A program made the position numbers and the translations under genes. Shown here one piece after another: positions 1 to 5,467 of a stretch of DNA of 28,635 nucleotides. The notes beneath the pieces are model-generated. The model saw only the letters and a list, made by a program, of their open reading frames with translations. It searched no databases and was not told where the DNA came from. Origin of the DNA: a virus; the IMG/VR virus record IMGVR_UViG_3300044720_000028, positions 1 to 28,635 of that record; one strand, given 5' to 3'. Positions within the stretch are counted from its first letter, which is position 1, and every line of letters starts with the position of its first letter.

Positions 1-27
1 AGCAGCTTCGAGCTGGGGGACCTGTGA
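1..27 (+). CDS. 3' end of an upstream gene (partial)
   Basis: The first 27 bases read in frame as SSFELGDL followed by TGA. The stop overlaps the GTG of the next gene (GTGA), the same tight coupling seen in the following two genes, so a real gene probably enters from the left. Too little is present to say what it encodes. Confidence 0.5.
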   Translation, partial: SSFELGDL

Positions 28-437
28 GGCTGGGTGTCGTGGGGTCCCGGGAGTACCCGGCGCTCCGCGACGTTGACAACCTCGTGAACCACCTGCACCG
101 CACGGACGTGGTCGTGTCCGGCGGCGGCCGTGGCGTGGACCTCCGCGCTGAGCGGGCCGCCCGCCGGCGGGGCCTGGGCACGGACATCTACCTGGCCGCG
201 TGGAAGCGCGAGGACGGGACGGTGGACCGCGGCGCCGGCTTCAAGCGTAACCAGCATATCGTGGACGCCTCGGACGCCGTCATCGCGTTCTGGGACGGGG
301 CCTCGAAGGGCACCGCGGACACGCTCCGCAAGGCCCTGGCCGCCGGCAAGCCGGCCTACATCGTGAGCCCGGGCGGGAGCATCGTGAAGGACCAGGCGGC
401 GGTGGCCGCGCTCGTGGGGAAGGGAGGCCGGCGATGA
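24..437 (+). CDS. SLOG-fold protein of the YspA/DUF2493 type
   Basis: A 137-residue protein starting at GTG 24, which has GGGGGA just upstream and overlaps the preceding stop. It has the hallmarks of the small nucleotide-binding SLOG (DprA/YspA-related) fold: GSRE at residues 7-10 after the first beta strand, VVSGGGRGVD at 30-39 (phosphate-binding glycine loop), AGFKRNQHIV at 71-80, and FWDGASKGT at 89-97 followed by a helix. Family members bind nucleotides or nucleotide-derived ligands; many are common in phages and few have an assigned reaction. It is translationally coupled to the next gene (ATGA overlap at 434-437). The fold call is confident; the ligand and role are unknown. Confidence 0.85.
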   Translation: MRLGVVGSREYPALRDVDNLVNHLHRTDVVVSGGGRGVDLRAERAARRRGLGTDIYLAAWKREDGTVDRGAGFKRNQHIVDASDAVIAFWDGASKGTADTLRKALAAGKPAYIVSPGGSIVKDQAAVAALVGKGGRR

Positions 438-589
438 TGTACGACCGCGTGGAGACCCTGATGGGTGACGCCGAGGCGAACGAGTATCTGTCGAAGGGCG
501 GGTGGACCGTGCTGTCCGCGACCTACGTCGTACGCCACCCGGGCAGCCTGTACCCGGTCACGGTCTACGTCCTGGGGAGGGTGGCATGA
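434..589 (+). CDS. small phage protein, 51 residues
   Basis: Starts at ATG 434 inside the stop of the SLOG gene and ends in an ATGA overlap with the next gene, so it sits in a coupled three-gene run. The product begins MMYDRVETLM and has a C-terminal half of alternating hydrophobic residues (TVLSATYVVRH, YPVTVYVLGR), which suggests a small beta-rich domain. No cysteine pairs or membrane segment are seen. I do not recognise the family. The gene is supported by exact overlaps at both ends and by coding-type third-position GC bias. Confidence 0.7.
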   Translation: MMYDRVETLMGDAEANEYLSKGGWTVLSATYVVRHPGSLYPVTVYVLGRVA

Positions 590-987
590 GGAGCGCGGCG
601 ACCGACCAGCTCCGGGGGTGTCCCGTGTGCCAGAAGCCGGTCAAGCCGGGCGAGCTGGGCCTGCGGGACTACCGCTGGCTCAGCGATGCCCTGCCGGGGC
701 GCAACGGCGCCGGCGACATCGACGGCCTCATCACCCAGAACAAGACGGGCCGGGCGCTGATGCTGGAGTTCAAGCCCGGGGGCGCCGCGCTCCCGCTCGG
801 CCAGCGCCTCGCGCTCCAGCTCATGGTCCGCAAGGACATCGACGTGTGGGTGGCCTGGGACGAGGACCTCTCGAACATCGAGGTCCGCAAGCTGGACCGC
901 GACGGCCAGCTCAGCGGCCCCCGGTACGTCGACCAGGCCGGCTTCGCCGGGATGCTGCGGGCCTGGTGGGACAAGGGCCTAGCGTGA
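586..987 (+). CDS. PD-(D/E)XK-like nuclease with N-terminal CxxC
   Basis: A 133-residue protein. ATG 586 is chosen because GGGGAGGG lies just upstream and it overlaps the preceding stop. An N-terminal CPVC (residues 12-15) may bind zinc. The core carries GDIDGLI with Asp46, then ALMLEFKPG with Glu61 and Lys63, then a conserved-looking Gln73 in LGQRLALQL, and VWVAWD. The D...ExK order between beta strands is the pattern of the PD-(D/E)XK nuclease fold, close to VRR-NUC or resolvase-like phage proteins. A DNA-processing role (nicking, junction cleavage or recombination) is inferred from family pattern only. It is the last rightward gene before the converging leftward unit. Confidence 0.6.
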   Translation: MRSAATDQLRGCPVCQKPVKPGELGLRDYRWLSDALPGRNGAGDIDGLITQNKTGRALMLEFKPGGAALPLGQRLALQLMVRKDIDVWVAWDEDLSNIEVRKLDRDGQLSGPRYVDQAGFAGMLRAWWDKGLA

Positions 988-1038
988 ACGGGCCAATCTG
1001 CGTCCCTCCGTACCGCCTGCATATGCCCTGGAAACAGG

Positions 1039-1066
1039 AAGGGGACCGGCGAGTGCCGGTCCCCTT
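1039..1066. terminator. bidirectional hairpin between converging units
   Basis: AAGGGGACCGGC, loop GAGT, GCCGGTCCCCTT: a perfect 12-bp stem with a four-base loop. It ends in A or T on both sides, so each strand has a short U run in its transcript. It lies between the stop at 987 and the stop of the leftward unit at 1092. It is the only strong structure in this 104-base gap, so it probably ends transcription from both sides. Confidence 0.85.
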
Positions 1067-1091
1067 GGACCCTGTGACGGGCTGTCCCCGT

Positions 1092-1283
1092 CTAGCGCCG
1101 AATGAGGGCGAGACCCTCCCGGAGCCCGGTGCCTCGGACGAGGCTCTCCAGGCCGGCGGCGACGGCGGGGGAGAAGATGCCGAACACCTGGATGGCGAGG
1201 TGTCCGACCACCACCCAGAACAGGACACGAACGATGGTGCGGAGCACCCGGTAGGCCCGGGTCCGTGCAGGTCGACGCTGCAC
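1092..1283 (-). CDS. small single-span membrane protein
   Basis: A 63-residue product starting at GTG 1283, with GAGAGGAG about six bases upstream. The arginine-rich N-terminus (MQRRPARTRAYRVLR) precedes a hydrophobic stretch at about residues 17-43 (IVRVLFWVVVGHLAIQVFGI). This is one transmembrane helix with a positive-inside N-terminus, followed by a short polar tail. It is the last gene of the leftward unit, just before the terminator. Size and shape would suit a small host-membrane effector or lysis accessory protein, but no family is recognised. Confidence 0.65.
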   Translation of the reverse strand: MQRRPARTRAYRVLRTIVRVLFWVVVGHLAIQVFGIFSPAVAAGLESLVRGTGLREGLALIRR

Positions 1284-1306
1284 CGTCTTCTCCTCTCGCT
1301 AGGGTG

Positions 1307-1756
1307 TTACCTGGTGGGGGACTGCTCCTGGAGAACCAGGTCTCGGCGCAGAACATTCCACGCCGCGTCCAGCTCCCCCTCGTAGTCCCTGGCCGGCCTG
1401 CCCCGCGTCCCGCGGCGCCGAGCCTCGTCGGAGGCGGCGAACACCGGGTCGGTCAGGGCGATGACCCGCACCAAGGCCTTGCGGGCGGTCTCCAGGCGCC
1501 GGGCCACGGGGCTCTGCGTGATGCCCCGCTCCGCGGCCAGCTCCTCCTGGGTCTTGCGGTGCCAGAAGGCGTCCACCAGCAGCTCACGCTGGTCCTCGGG
1601 CACCTGCTTCAGGTACGGGTCGAGCACAGCTCGCAGCTCGTGGTACCCCGCGGCGAGAGCTGGTTCGACGTGCCCGTTCCCCCAGAGGGGACGAGCGTGC
1701 CGTAGGCTCTCCAGCTCCTCCGCGGAGCCCACCAGGCGGACGGACGGCTTGTTCAT
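1307..1756 (-). CDS. sigma factor-like protein with region 4 helix-turn-helix only
   Basis: A 149-residue protein. ATG 1756 is chosen because it overlaps the preceding stop (ATGA) and has GAGG upstream. Residues 52-100 (VPEDQRELL..., TQEELAAERGITQSPVARRL) match the pattern of sigma-70 region 4: a helix ending in a hydrophobic turn, then a helix-turn-helix with EELA and a basic recognition helix ending ARKAL. No region 2 can be seen: only about 50 residues precede this part. The 45-residue C-terminus is basic then acidic. In sigma factors region 4 binds the -35 element and the RNA polymerase beta flap. The protein may be a phage transcription factor for the late promoters at 7844, 11852 and 25200 (inference). 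A plain helix-turn-helix repressor is the alternative. Confidence 0.6.
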   Translation of the reverse strand: MNKPSVRLVGSAEELESLRHARPLWGNGHVEPALAAGYHELRAVLDPYLKQVPEDQRELLVDAFWHRKTQEELAAERGITQSPVARRLETARKALVRVIALTDPVFAASDEARRRGTRGRPARDYEGELDAAWNVLRRDLVLQEQSPTR

Positions 1757-1956
1757 GCCGTCCTCGGGGCGGACGAGACCTTGCACGCCCTCCGGTGCGC
1801 CCCGATGCCGAGGCCTGAGCCCCACAGGCGCTTCCCGCAGGGCCGGTGGACCACCCGGTAGACGCTGGGCGGGTACCGGTGGCTCCCGAGCCAGTCGGCC
1901 ATCTCCTCCCGGGTCGGGAAGGTCCGGTCGAAGTCCGCTGGACCCTTGTGCGCCAT
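1753..1956 (-). CDS. small Cys/His-containing protein, 67 residues
   Basis: Starts at ATG 1956, which forms TGATG with the stop of the 29-residue gene upstream, and ends in ATGA with the sigma-like gene. These exact overlaps decide the start over the upstream GTG 1983. The product begins MAHKGPADFDRTFPTREEM and ends with HRPC...H..C (VVHRPCGKRLW, GAHRRACK), a possible small metal-binding site. I do not recognise it. The coupling to the sigma-like gene suggests the two are made in fixed ratio. Confidence 0.6.
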   Translation of the reverse strand: MAHKGPADFDRTFPTREEMADWLGSHRYPPSVYRVVHRPCGKRLWGSGLGIGAHRRACKVSSAPRTA

Positions 1957-2045
1957 CACCACCACCCCCATCTCGTACCCCACAGGACCACGTCGACCAG
2001 GGTGGTCATGGCCCCGAAGGCGTAGAGGTACCGTGCGACCTTCAT
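1956..2045 (-). CDS. 29-residue hydrophobic peptide gene
   Basis: ATG 2045 follows GAGAGGAGGAG at ideal spacing, one of the best ribosome binding sites in the unit. The frame reads MKVARYLYAFGAMTTLVDVV and ends LWGTRWGWW before TGA, which overlaps the next ATG (TGATG). The middle is hydrophobic enough for a short membrane segment, and the end is tryptophan-rich. It may be a real micro-protein or a coupling leader that delivers ribosomes to the next gene. Confidence 0.5.
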   Translation of the reverse strand: MKVARYLYAFGAMTTLVDVVLWGTRWGWW

Positions 2046-2060
2046 GGCTCCTCCTCTCGG

Positions 2061-2108
2061 CTGGTACGTCCAGCTCGTCGGGGAGCCCTCACGGGCTCCC
2101 CTGCGAGC
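2061..2108 (-). repeat. two-hairpin intergenic element, copy 1
   Basis: Plus-strand coordinates. Hairpin I: CTGG 2061-2064 with CCAG 2070-2073. Hairpin II: outer GCTCG 2073-2077 with CGAGC 2104-2108, a TC/TG internal loop, inner GGGGAGCCC 2080-2088 with GGGCTCCCC 2093-2101 and loop TCAC. It lies between the stop at 2137 and the ribosome binding site of the 29-residue gene. There is no U run, so it is not a classical terminator. Confidence 0.85.
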
Positions 2109-2136
2109 GGGGCCTACCGGGTCGCTACTCCACCCG

Positions 2137-2436
2137 TCAGCGGGTCTCGAACCGCTCCGCGGCCCGCGTGTCCCGGGCCTGCTCGGCCTCGAACTCCGGG
2201 GTGCTGGGGACCAGGCCCTCGGCCTCGACGAACCGCTCGAACTGGTCCATGAAGGCGTTGTACGCCTCGGTGAGCGCGTCGTACGCCTGCCGGCACGCCG
2301 GGACCTCGTGCGGGGCGCGGCTGTTCAGCACGCGCTCGAACATCTCGATGTCGCCCAGGATGGTCCGGGTGTTGTGGGCCATCGCCTGCGCCATCGTGGC
2401 GCTGTGCTGGTGGACGTGAACCTCCATGACGCACAC
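2137..2436 (-). CDS. helical protein, 99 residues, unknown function
   Basis: GTG 2436 is preferred to ATG 2427 because GGGAGG lies five bases upstream of it; the product then begins MCVMEVHVHQHSAT. The N-terminus is histidine-rich (HVHQH). The rest is predicted helical with heptad-like hydrophobics (ILGDIEMFERVLN, AYDALTEAYNAFMDQFERF) and ends in charged EFEAEQARDTRAAERFETR. No motif is recognised. It lies between two intergenic hairpin elements. Its own ribosome binding site lacks the GAGAGGAG sequence common in this unit. Confidence 0.65.
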   Translation of the reverse strand: MCVMEVHVHQHSATMAQAMAHNTRTILGDIEMFERVLNSRAPHEVPACRQAYDALTEAYNAFMDQFERFVEAEGLVPSTPEFEAEQARDTRAAERFETR

Positions 2437-2452
2437 GGGCGCCTCCCTTCGT

Positions 2453-2500
2453 GAGCCCCTGCGGCTCGTCGGGGAGCCCTTGGTGGGCTCCCCTGCGAGC
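2453..2500 (-). repeat. two-hairpin intergenic element, copy 2
   Basis: Hairpin I: GAGCC 2453-2457 with GGCTC 2463-2467. Hairpin II: outer GCTCG 2464-2468 with CGAGC 2496-2500, inner GGGGAGCCC 2471-2479 with GGGCTCCCC 2485-2493, loop TTGGT. In this copy hairpin I shares four bases with the outer stem of hairpin II, so the two cannot both be fully formed. Confidence 0.85.
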
Positions 2501-2512
2501 GGTAGGAACGCC

Positions 2513-2848
2513 TCAGCTCGCGCTGATGTTCCCGTCCTGGTCGACCTTGATGGTGACCGTGACACCCCCGCCCCTGCGGTTCTTGCGGCCGTTCGACCAC
2601 TCGTACCAGATGGGCCAGGCCGCGTCCAGGTGGTCGCACCCGAACTGCTTCCGCGGGGACCCGTCCAGCGCGGGCTTCGTGACCCGGTAGAAGTAGTCCT
2701 CGCAGGTGCAGGTGCCGGCGCCCTCACCGAGCGCCACCGTGTGGGACTTGCCTGGCCGCGACCGGGACGCGACCTCGAACATGGCGACGTCCCTGCCCCG
2801 CTGGTCGACCATGACCACGTCCTGCGGGTTCAACCCTCCGATGCCCAT
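2513..2848 (-). CDS. SWIM-type zinc-finger protein
   Basis: A 111-residue protein starting at ATG 2848, preceded by AGGAGAGGAG. It has strand-like residues 21-40 (VAMFEVASRS..., KSHTVAL), then Cys47-x-Cys49 in TCTCEDYFYR and Cys71-x-His73 in FGCDHLDAA. This is the CxCx(n)CxH spacing of the SWIM zinc finger, including the usual aromatic residues after CxC. SWIM domains bind DNA or proteins and occur in helicases, transposases and recombination partners. The C-terminus (GGGVTVTIKVDQDGNISAS) looks like a beta hairpin. As a stand-alone SWIM protein it may act with a DNA-repair or recombination partner encoded elsewhere (inference). The upstream gene ends four bases before its start. Confidence 0.75.
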   Translation of the reverse strand: MGIGGLNPQDVVMVDQRGRDVAMFEVASRSRPGKSHTVALGEGAGTCTCEDYFYRVTKPALDGSPRKQFGCDHLDAAWPIWYEWSNGRKNRRGGGVTVTIKVDQDGNISAS

Positions 2849-2851
2849 GCC

Positions 2852-3058
2852 CTACTCCTCTCCTGGCCCCGGTGCGAACCGGCAGCCCGTCAGGTGTGAC
2901 GCTCCCTGCCATCCCAGCATCCCGCAGGCCGGGCAGTTCGGCGTGCGGTCCCCGAGGGTCGGCAGGGCCTTGACCCTGGCCTCCTCGGCCTGCCTCTGGC
3001 GCAGCGGTCGAAGGGCCAGTCGCTCCCCCCGCACGTTGCCCTTGCTTCGTCGTACCAC
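2852..3058 (-). CDS. small basic protein with zinc-ribbon-like C-terminus
   Basis: GTG 3058 is chosen because GAGAGGAGGAG precedes it; the long frame further upstream has non-coding character. The 68-residue product starts MVRRSKGNVRGERLALRPLR, is strongly basic and helical, and ends with CPAC (residues 42-45), His55 and Cys59, so a single C-C-H-C metal site is likely. It could bind nucleic acid. No family is recognised. It is tightly followed by the SWIM gene, so both are probably translated from one message segment. Confidence 0.65.
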   Translation of the reverse strand: MVRRSKGNVRGERLALRPLRQRQAEEARVKALPTLGDRTPNCPACGMLGWQGASHLTGCRFAPGPGEE

Positions 3059-3073
3059 GCTCTCCTCCTCTCG

Positions 3074-3123
3074 CTGCCGCCCTGGCAGCTCGTCGGGGAG
3101 CCCTGACGGGCTCCCCTGCGAGC
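3074..3123 (-). repeat. two-hairpin intergenic element, copy 3
   Basis: Hairpin I: CTGCC 3074-3078 with GGCAG 3084-3088. Hairpin II: outer GCTCG 3088-3092 with CGAGC 3119-3123, inner GGGGAGCCC 3095-3103 with GGGCTCCCC 3108-3116, loop TGAC. The last G of hairpin I is the first G of hairpin II, as in most copies. Confidence 0.85.
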
Positions 3124-3141
3124 GGTCAGCTTCAGGTCCTA

Positions 3142-3414
3142 TCAGTTCGTCGCCTCCCCCTGAGCCTCCCAGAGCCTCGCGTGGACCTGGGCGTCGGCGT
3201 TCCGAAGTAGCGCCATCGCCAGGCTGTACTGGCCTGCCACTGTGAACCGGACAGGGGCCATCGCGGTGCGCTGGCCGATGGTCAGGGTGATGTCCCCGTC
3301 CCCCTCGGTGTGCAGCGACCAGGTGTCGGCGTGGTCCGGCTCGGCGCCGACCGTGTCGGCCGCCCCTACCATGCTCCGCACGGGGCCAACCCGTGGGGAC
3401 TTCTCTCGTGCCAT
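3142..3414 (-). CDS. unknown protein, 90 residues
   Basis: ATG 3414 is preceded by GAGAGGAG at normal spacing. The product begins MAREKSPRVGPVRSMVGAAD and has a central beta-type stretch (TWSLHTEGDGDITLTIG, MAPVRFTVAG) and a C-terminal helix (SLAMALLRNADAQVHARLWE). No cysteines, signal or membrane segment are seen. The pattern resembles small phage proteins with one beta sheet and a helix, but I cannot name a family. Confidence 0.65.
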   Translation of the reverse strand: MAREKSPRVGPVRSMVGAADTVGAEPDHADTWSLHTEGDGDITLTIGQRTAMAPVRFTVAGQYSLAMALLRNADAQVHARLWEAQGEATN

Positions 3415-3432
3415 CGGTTCTCCTCTCGTCGT

Positions 3433-3489
3433 CCGGTCGCGGCGACCGGCTCGTCGGACCGAGGAGTACAACCCCTCGGCCCTGCGAGC
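3433..3489 (-). repeat. two-hairpin intergenic element, copy 4
   Basis: Hairpin I: CCGGTCG 3433-3439 with CGACCGG 3443-3449. Hairpin II: outer GCTCG 3449-3453 with CGAGC 3485-3489. Its inner stem differs from copies 1-3 (CCGAGG with CCTCGG, flanked by GG/CC across an A-C mismatch), so the fold is kept with other bases. The last base of the element is the first base of the stop codon region of the gene at 3489. Confidence 0.8.
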
Positions 3490-3848
3490 TATTCCCCGCT
3501 GGTCCTGACCTTGTAGCCCCACTCCTCCAGCTCGCCCATGAGGGTCTTCCGGTCGAGCTTCCCGGCCGCCTCCAGGAGGAGCTTCGCCGCGGCCCGGAGG
3601 GTCGGCGCGTCCATGTTCTGGAAGGCGCTGCCCTCCCAGGCGTCCTCCCCGTCGAGGAGGGCCACGACCACCTGGTCAGCCTGCTCGGGCCAGTGCGGGT
3701 TCGGAGGCTCCTGGTCGTACACCCGCAGCTCGTGCCACTCGTCCCCGTACCGCTCCCGGTTCTCCTGCCGGAACAGAACCGCGGTCCACTTCGACTCGCG
3801 CACCTGCCGGTCCGCCGGGTAGGACCCCCGCTCGGTCTTGGTCTCCAT
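3489..3848 (-). CDS. unknown protein, 119 residues
   Basis: ATG 3848 follows GAGAGGAG with a seven-base spacer; the frame further upstream is arginine/glycine-rich and not coding-like. The product begins METKTERGSYPADRQVRESK. It has a beta-rich part (WTAVLFRQEN..., WHELRVYDQE) and a C-terminal half with helices (TLRAAAKLLLEAAGKL, LMGELEEWGYKV). No catalytic motif is recognised. It lies between two hairpin elements in the leftward unit. Confidence 0.65.
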   Translation of the reverse strand: METKTERGSYPADRQVRESKWTAVLFRQENRERYGDEWHELRVYDQEPPNPHWPEQADQVVVALLDGEDAWEGSAFQNMDAPTLRAAAKLLLEAAGKLDRKTLMGELEEWGYKVRTSGE

Positions 3849-3864
3849 CGTGTGCTCCTCTCCA

Positions 3865-3912
3865 CCCGACCATCGGGCTTGTCGGAGGCCGGTGTCCCGG
3901 CCCCCTGCAAGC
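3865..3912 (-). repeat. two-hairpin intergenic element, copy 5
   Basis: Hairpin I: CCCGA 3865-3869 with TCGGG 3873-3877. Hairpin II: outer GCTTG 3877-3881 with CAAGC 3908-3912, so the middle pair of the common GCTCG/CGAGC stem has changed on both sides. The inner stem is GGCCGG/CCGGCC extended by GG/CC across an A-C mismatch. This is a compensatory change supporting a folded RNA. Confidence 0.85.
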
Positions 3913-3919
3913 CTGGTGC

Positions 3920-4213
3920 TCAGCTCAGCAGGACGTGCCCCAGGTCCTGGAAGTGCTCCACCAGGCCCGGCACCGTCTTGTCGACGAACGTGAGCCGCGT
4001 GTACAGGCGCACCGACTCGGTGTACCCGTCGCCCAGCTCGGCCTGGCCGAAGGTGTCCGGGCTCGTGGTCGCGAGGAACCACCGGGCGTACCGCTTCGTG
4101 TCATCGGCCTGGTAGGACTTCAGGACCGCGTAGCGGGTGTCCCCGCTCCAGGTCTCGAACACGGCGTACGGCTTGTCGGCCTTCCGCCCCTTCCGCATGA
4201 GGTTCTCGGCCAC
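3920..4213 (-). CDS. unknown protein, 97 residues
   Basis: GTG 4213 is taken as the start because GAGAGGAG lies six bases upstream; an internal ATG follows at residue 6. The product begins MAENLMRKGRKADKPYAVFE. It alternates short strands (YAVFETWSGDTRYAVLKSY, RYARWFLATTS, SVRLYTRLTFVD) and ends in a helix (VPGLVEHFQDLGHVLL). The composition suggests a compact soluble domain. I do not recognise it. Confidence 0.65.
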   Translation of the reverse strand: MAENLMRKGRKADKPYAVFETWSGDTRYAVLKSYQADDTKRYARWFLATTSPDTFGQAELGDGYTESVRLYTRLTFVDKTVPGLVEHFQDLGHVLLS

Positions 4214-4227
4214 GGTGCTCCTCTCCG

Positions 4228-4279
4228 CTGGTGACCCTCACCAGCTCGTCGGGGAGCCCTGACGGGCTCCCCTGCGAGC
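4228..4279 (-). repeat. two-hairpin intergenic element, copy 6
   Basis: Hairpin I: CTGGTGA 4228-4234 with TCACCAG 4238-4244. Hairpin II: outer GCTCG 4244-4248 with CGAGC 4275-4279, inner GGGGAGCCC 4251-4259 with GGGCTCCCC 4264-4272, loop TGAC. It is nearly identical to copies 1-3 in hairpin II but has a longer, different hairpin I. Confidence 0.85.
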
Positions 4280-4287
4280 CGTCCGAC

Positions 4288-4926
4288 CTACTGGTCGGCC
4301 TTGACGCCCGGCCCGAACGCGGCCAGCTCGGCCAGGTCCAGGAGCTTGACGAGCCCCGGGATGGCGTACTCCGGGACCTCCGCGCCGAAGGCCTGGAGCC
4401 CGCCACTGGTGACCCACACGGCGGACGTGCCCTTCCCGACCAGGTTGTTCAGCCGCGTGGCGATGGCCTGGTTCTTCTCCCGGCGAGCCTCAGCGTCGGC
4501 CTTCTGCTTCCGGTAGTTCGCCTGGATGGCCTGCACCTCGGCCTTGCGGTTGGTCCAGGTGTCGCGAATCTCCTGGGGCCGCACCAGCTGGAAGCTCCAG
4601 CGGGTCTCGGGACCCTCGGCCGCCTCCGGGTTGTAGGCCTGCGCCACCATGCAGGGGACCCCGTGCGCGCCCAGCGCGTAGTACACGGGCCGCTCGATGG
4701 TGAGGGTGGTCTCGTGGTGCCACTTCTCCGGGGTCGGCCGGTTGGCCTTGCCCGTCTGGGGGTCGAAGGGCGGGTCCGCCGGGATGGCGGGCGCGTCCAC
4801 GACCTTGCGGGTCCTGGAGTACAACATCTTCGCCTCCAGGACCACGACCCGGCGCCGGTCGCCCAGGTGGCGCGTACCGCTCGCGGCGAAGTAGTCCTTC
4901 CCCGCTTCCAGCTCTGACACCTTCAT
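4288..4926 (-). CDS. unknown protein with central coiled coil, 212 residues
   Basis: ATG 4926 is preceded by GAGAGGAGGAC; upstream sequence in the same frame is open to 5148 but has weak coding character. The N-terminal part is beta-rich (residues 1-115: KDYFAASGTRHL, RVVVLEAKMLYS, VYYALGAHG). It is followed by a charged helix with coiled-coil potential at about 118-163 (rich in K, E, Q, R). A short C-terminal domain (AVWVTSGGLQAF, PGLVKLLDLAELAAF) follows. It is the second-largest product of the leftward unit. Function is unknown; a DNA- or protein-binding scaffold role is only a guess. Confidence 0.7.
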   Translation of the reverse strand: MKVSELEAGKDYFAASGTRHLGDRRRVVVLEAKMLYSRTRKVVDAPAIPADPPFDPQTGKANRPTPEKWHHETTLTIERPVYYALGAHGVPCMVAQAYNPEAAEGPETRWSFQLVRPQEIRDTWTNRKAEVQAIQANYRKQKADAEARREKNQAIATRLNNLVGKGTSAVWVTSGGLQAFGAEVPEYAIPGLVKLLDLAELAAFGPGVKADQ

Positions 4927-5176
4927 CGGTGTCCTCCTCTCCGGGCCTCCCGGCCCCTCGGTTGCTCGGAGGGCGGTGGGGGGTCGCCACTCGGGTCCCC
5001 TTCGCTCGGGTCGGCCTTGGCCTGGTCCTCCGCTCCCGGTCAGGCCCTCTCGGGTCCTCCGGTCACTCGGGGGGCTGTACCCGTCCCCACCGCCTCCGTG
5101 CGCTCCCTGCAACCCAGGACGGTAGCAGGGGTATTCCCGGGGTGTCATCTTCCCTGGTCAGAGGGCAGATTGGGCA
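4927..5176 (-). other. 250-base leader without a convincing gene
   Basis: One frame stays open from ATG 5148 into the downstream gene, but its codons lack the strong third-position GC bias of neighbours and its translation is low-complexity Gly/Pro/Arg. The message strand has short direct repeats (GGAGGACC twice, GGACCCGAG twice) and a hairpin GGGCC/GGCCC at 4943-4956 near the ribosome binding site. It looks like a long structured 5' leader. An N-terminal extension of the 212-residue protein is the alternative. Confidence 0.4.
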
Positions 5177-5214
5177 CTCCGTCGGGGAGCCTCGTAGGAG
5201 GCTCCCCTGCGGAG
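5177..5214 (-). repeat. intergenic hairpin element, copy 7 (hairpin II)
   Basis: Outer CTCCG 5177-5181 with CGGAG 5210-5214, TC/TG internal loop, inner GGGGAGCCT 5184-5192 with AGGCTCCCC 5199-5207, loop CGTAGG. Relative to copies 1-3 both the outer stem and the last inner pair changed on both strands, so pairing is kept. Hairpin I is weak here (imperfect pairing at 5161-5179). Confidence 0.8.
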
Positions 5215-5218
5215 GGTC

Positions 5219-5467
5219 CTACCAGCCGATGTTCTCGCGCACGTCCTCGTACGCCTCGTACCACTGCGCGGCCAGGCTCGTGTGGCCCAGGCCCTCCTCC
5301 ACCATCGCCTCCTGGTGGTAGGCGTCCATCTCGGCCACGGACCGGCTGAGGTACCGGCCCACCAGGCCACCGGTCTCGATGCGGACCAGGTCCCACCGGT
5401 CGTACCTGGGCTCGCGGCCCGGCACCCGGTCGATGCGGAAGTGCTCCATCCCTGCTCGCAGCGCCAT
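5219..5467 (-). CDS. unknown protein, 82 residues
   Basis: ATG 5467 overlaps the stop of the upstream gene (TGATG), and its ribosome binding site GAGGAGGAG is the Asp/Glu codon run at the end of that gene. The product begins MALRAGMEHFRIDRVPGREP. It contains a probable strand-helix-helix arrangement (WDLVRIETGGLVGRYL, VAEMDAYHQEAMVEEGL, AAQWYEAYEDVRENIGW). It is acidic and soluble. The sequence is not assigned to a family. The coupling suggests co-production with the 75-residue acidic protein. Confidence 0.65.
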   Translation of the reverse strand: MALRAGMEHFRIDRVPGREPRYDRWDLVRIETGGLVGRYLSRSVAEMDAYHQEAMVEEGLGHTSLAAQWYEAYEDVRENIGW

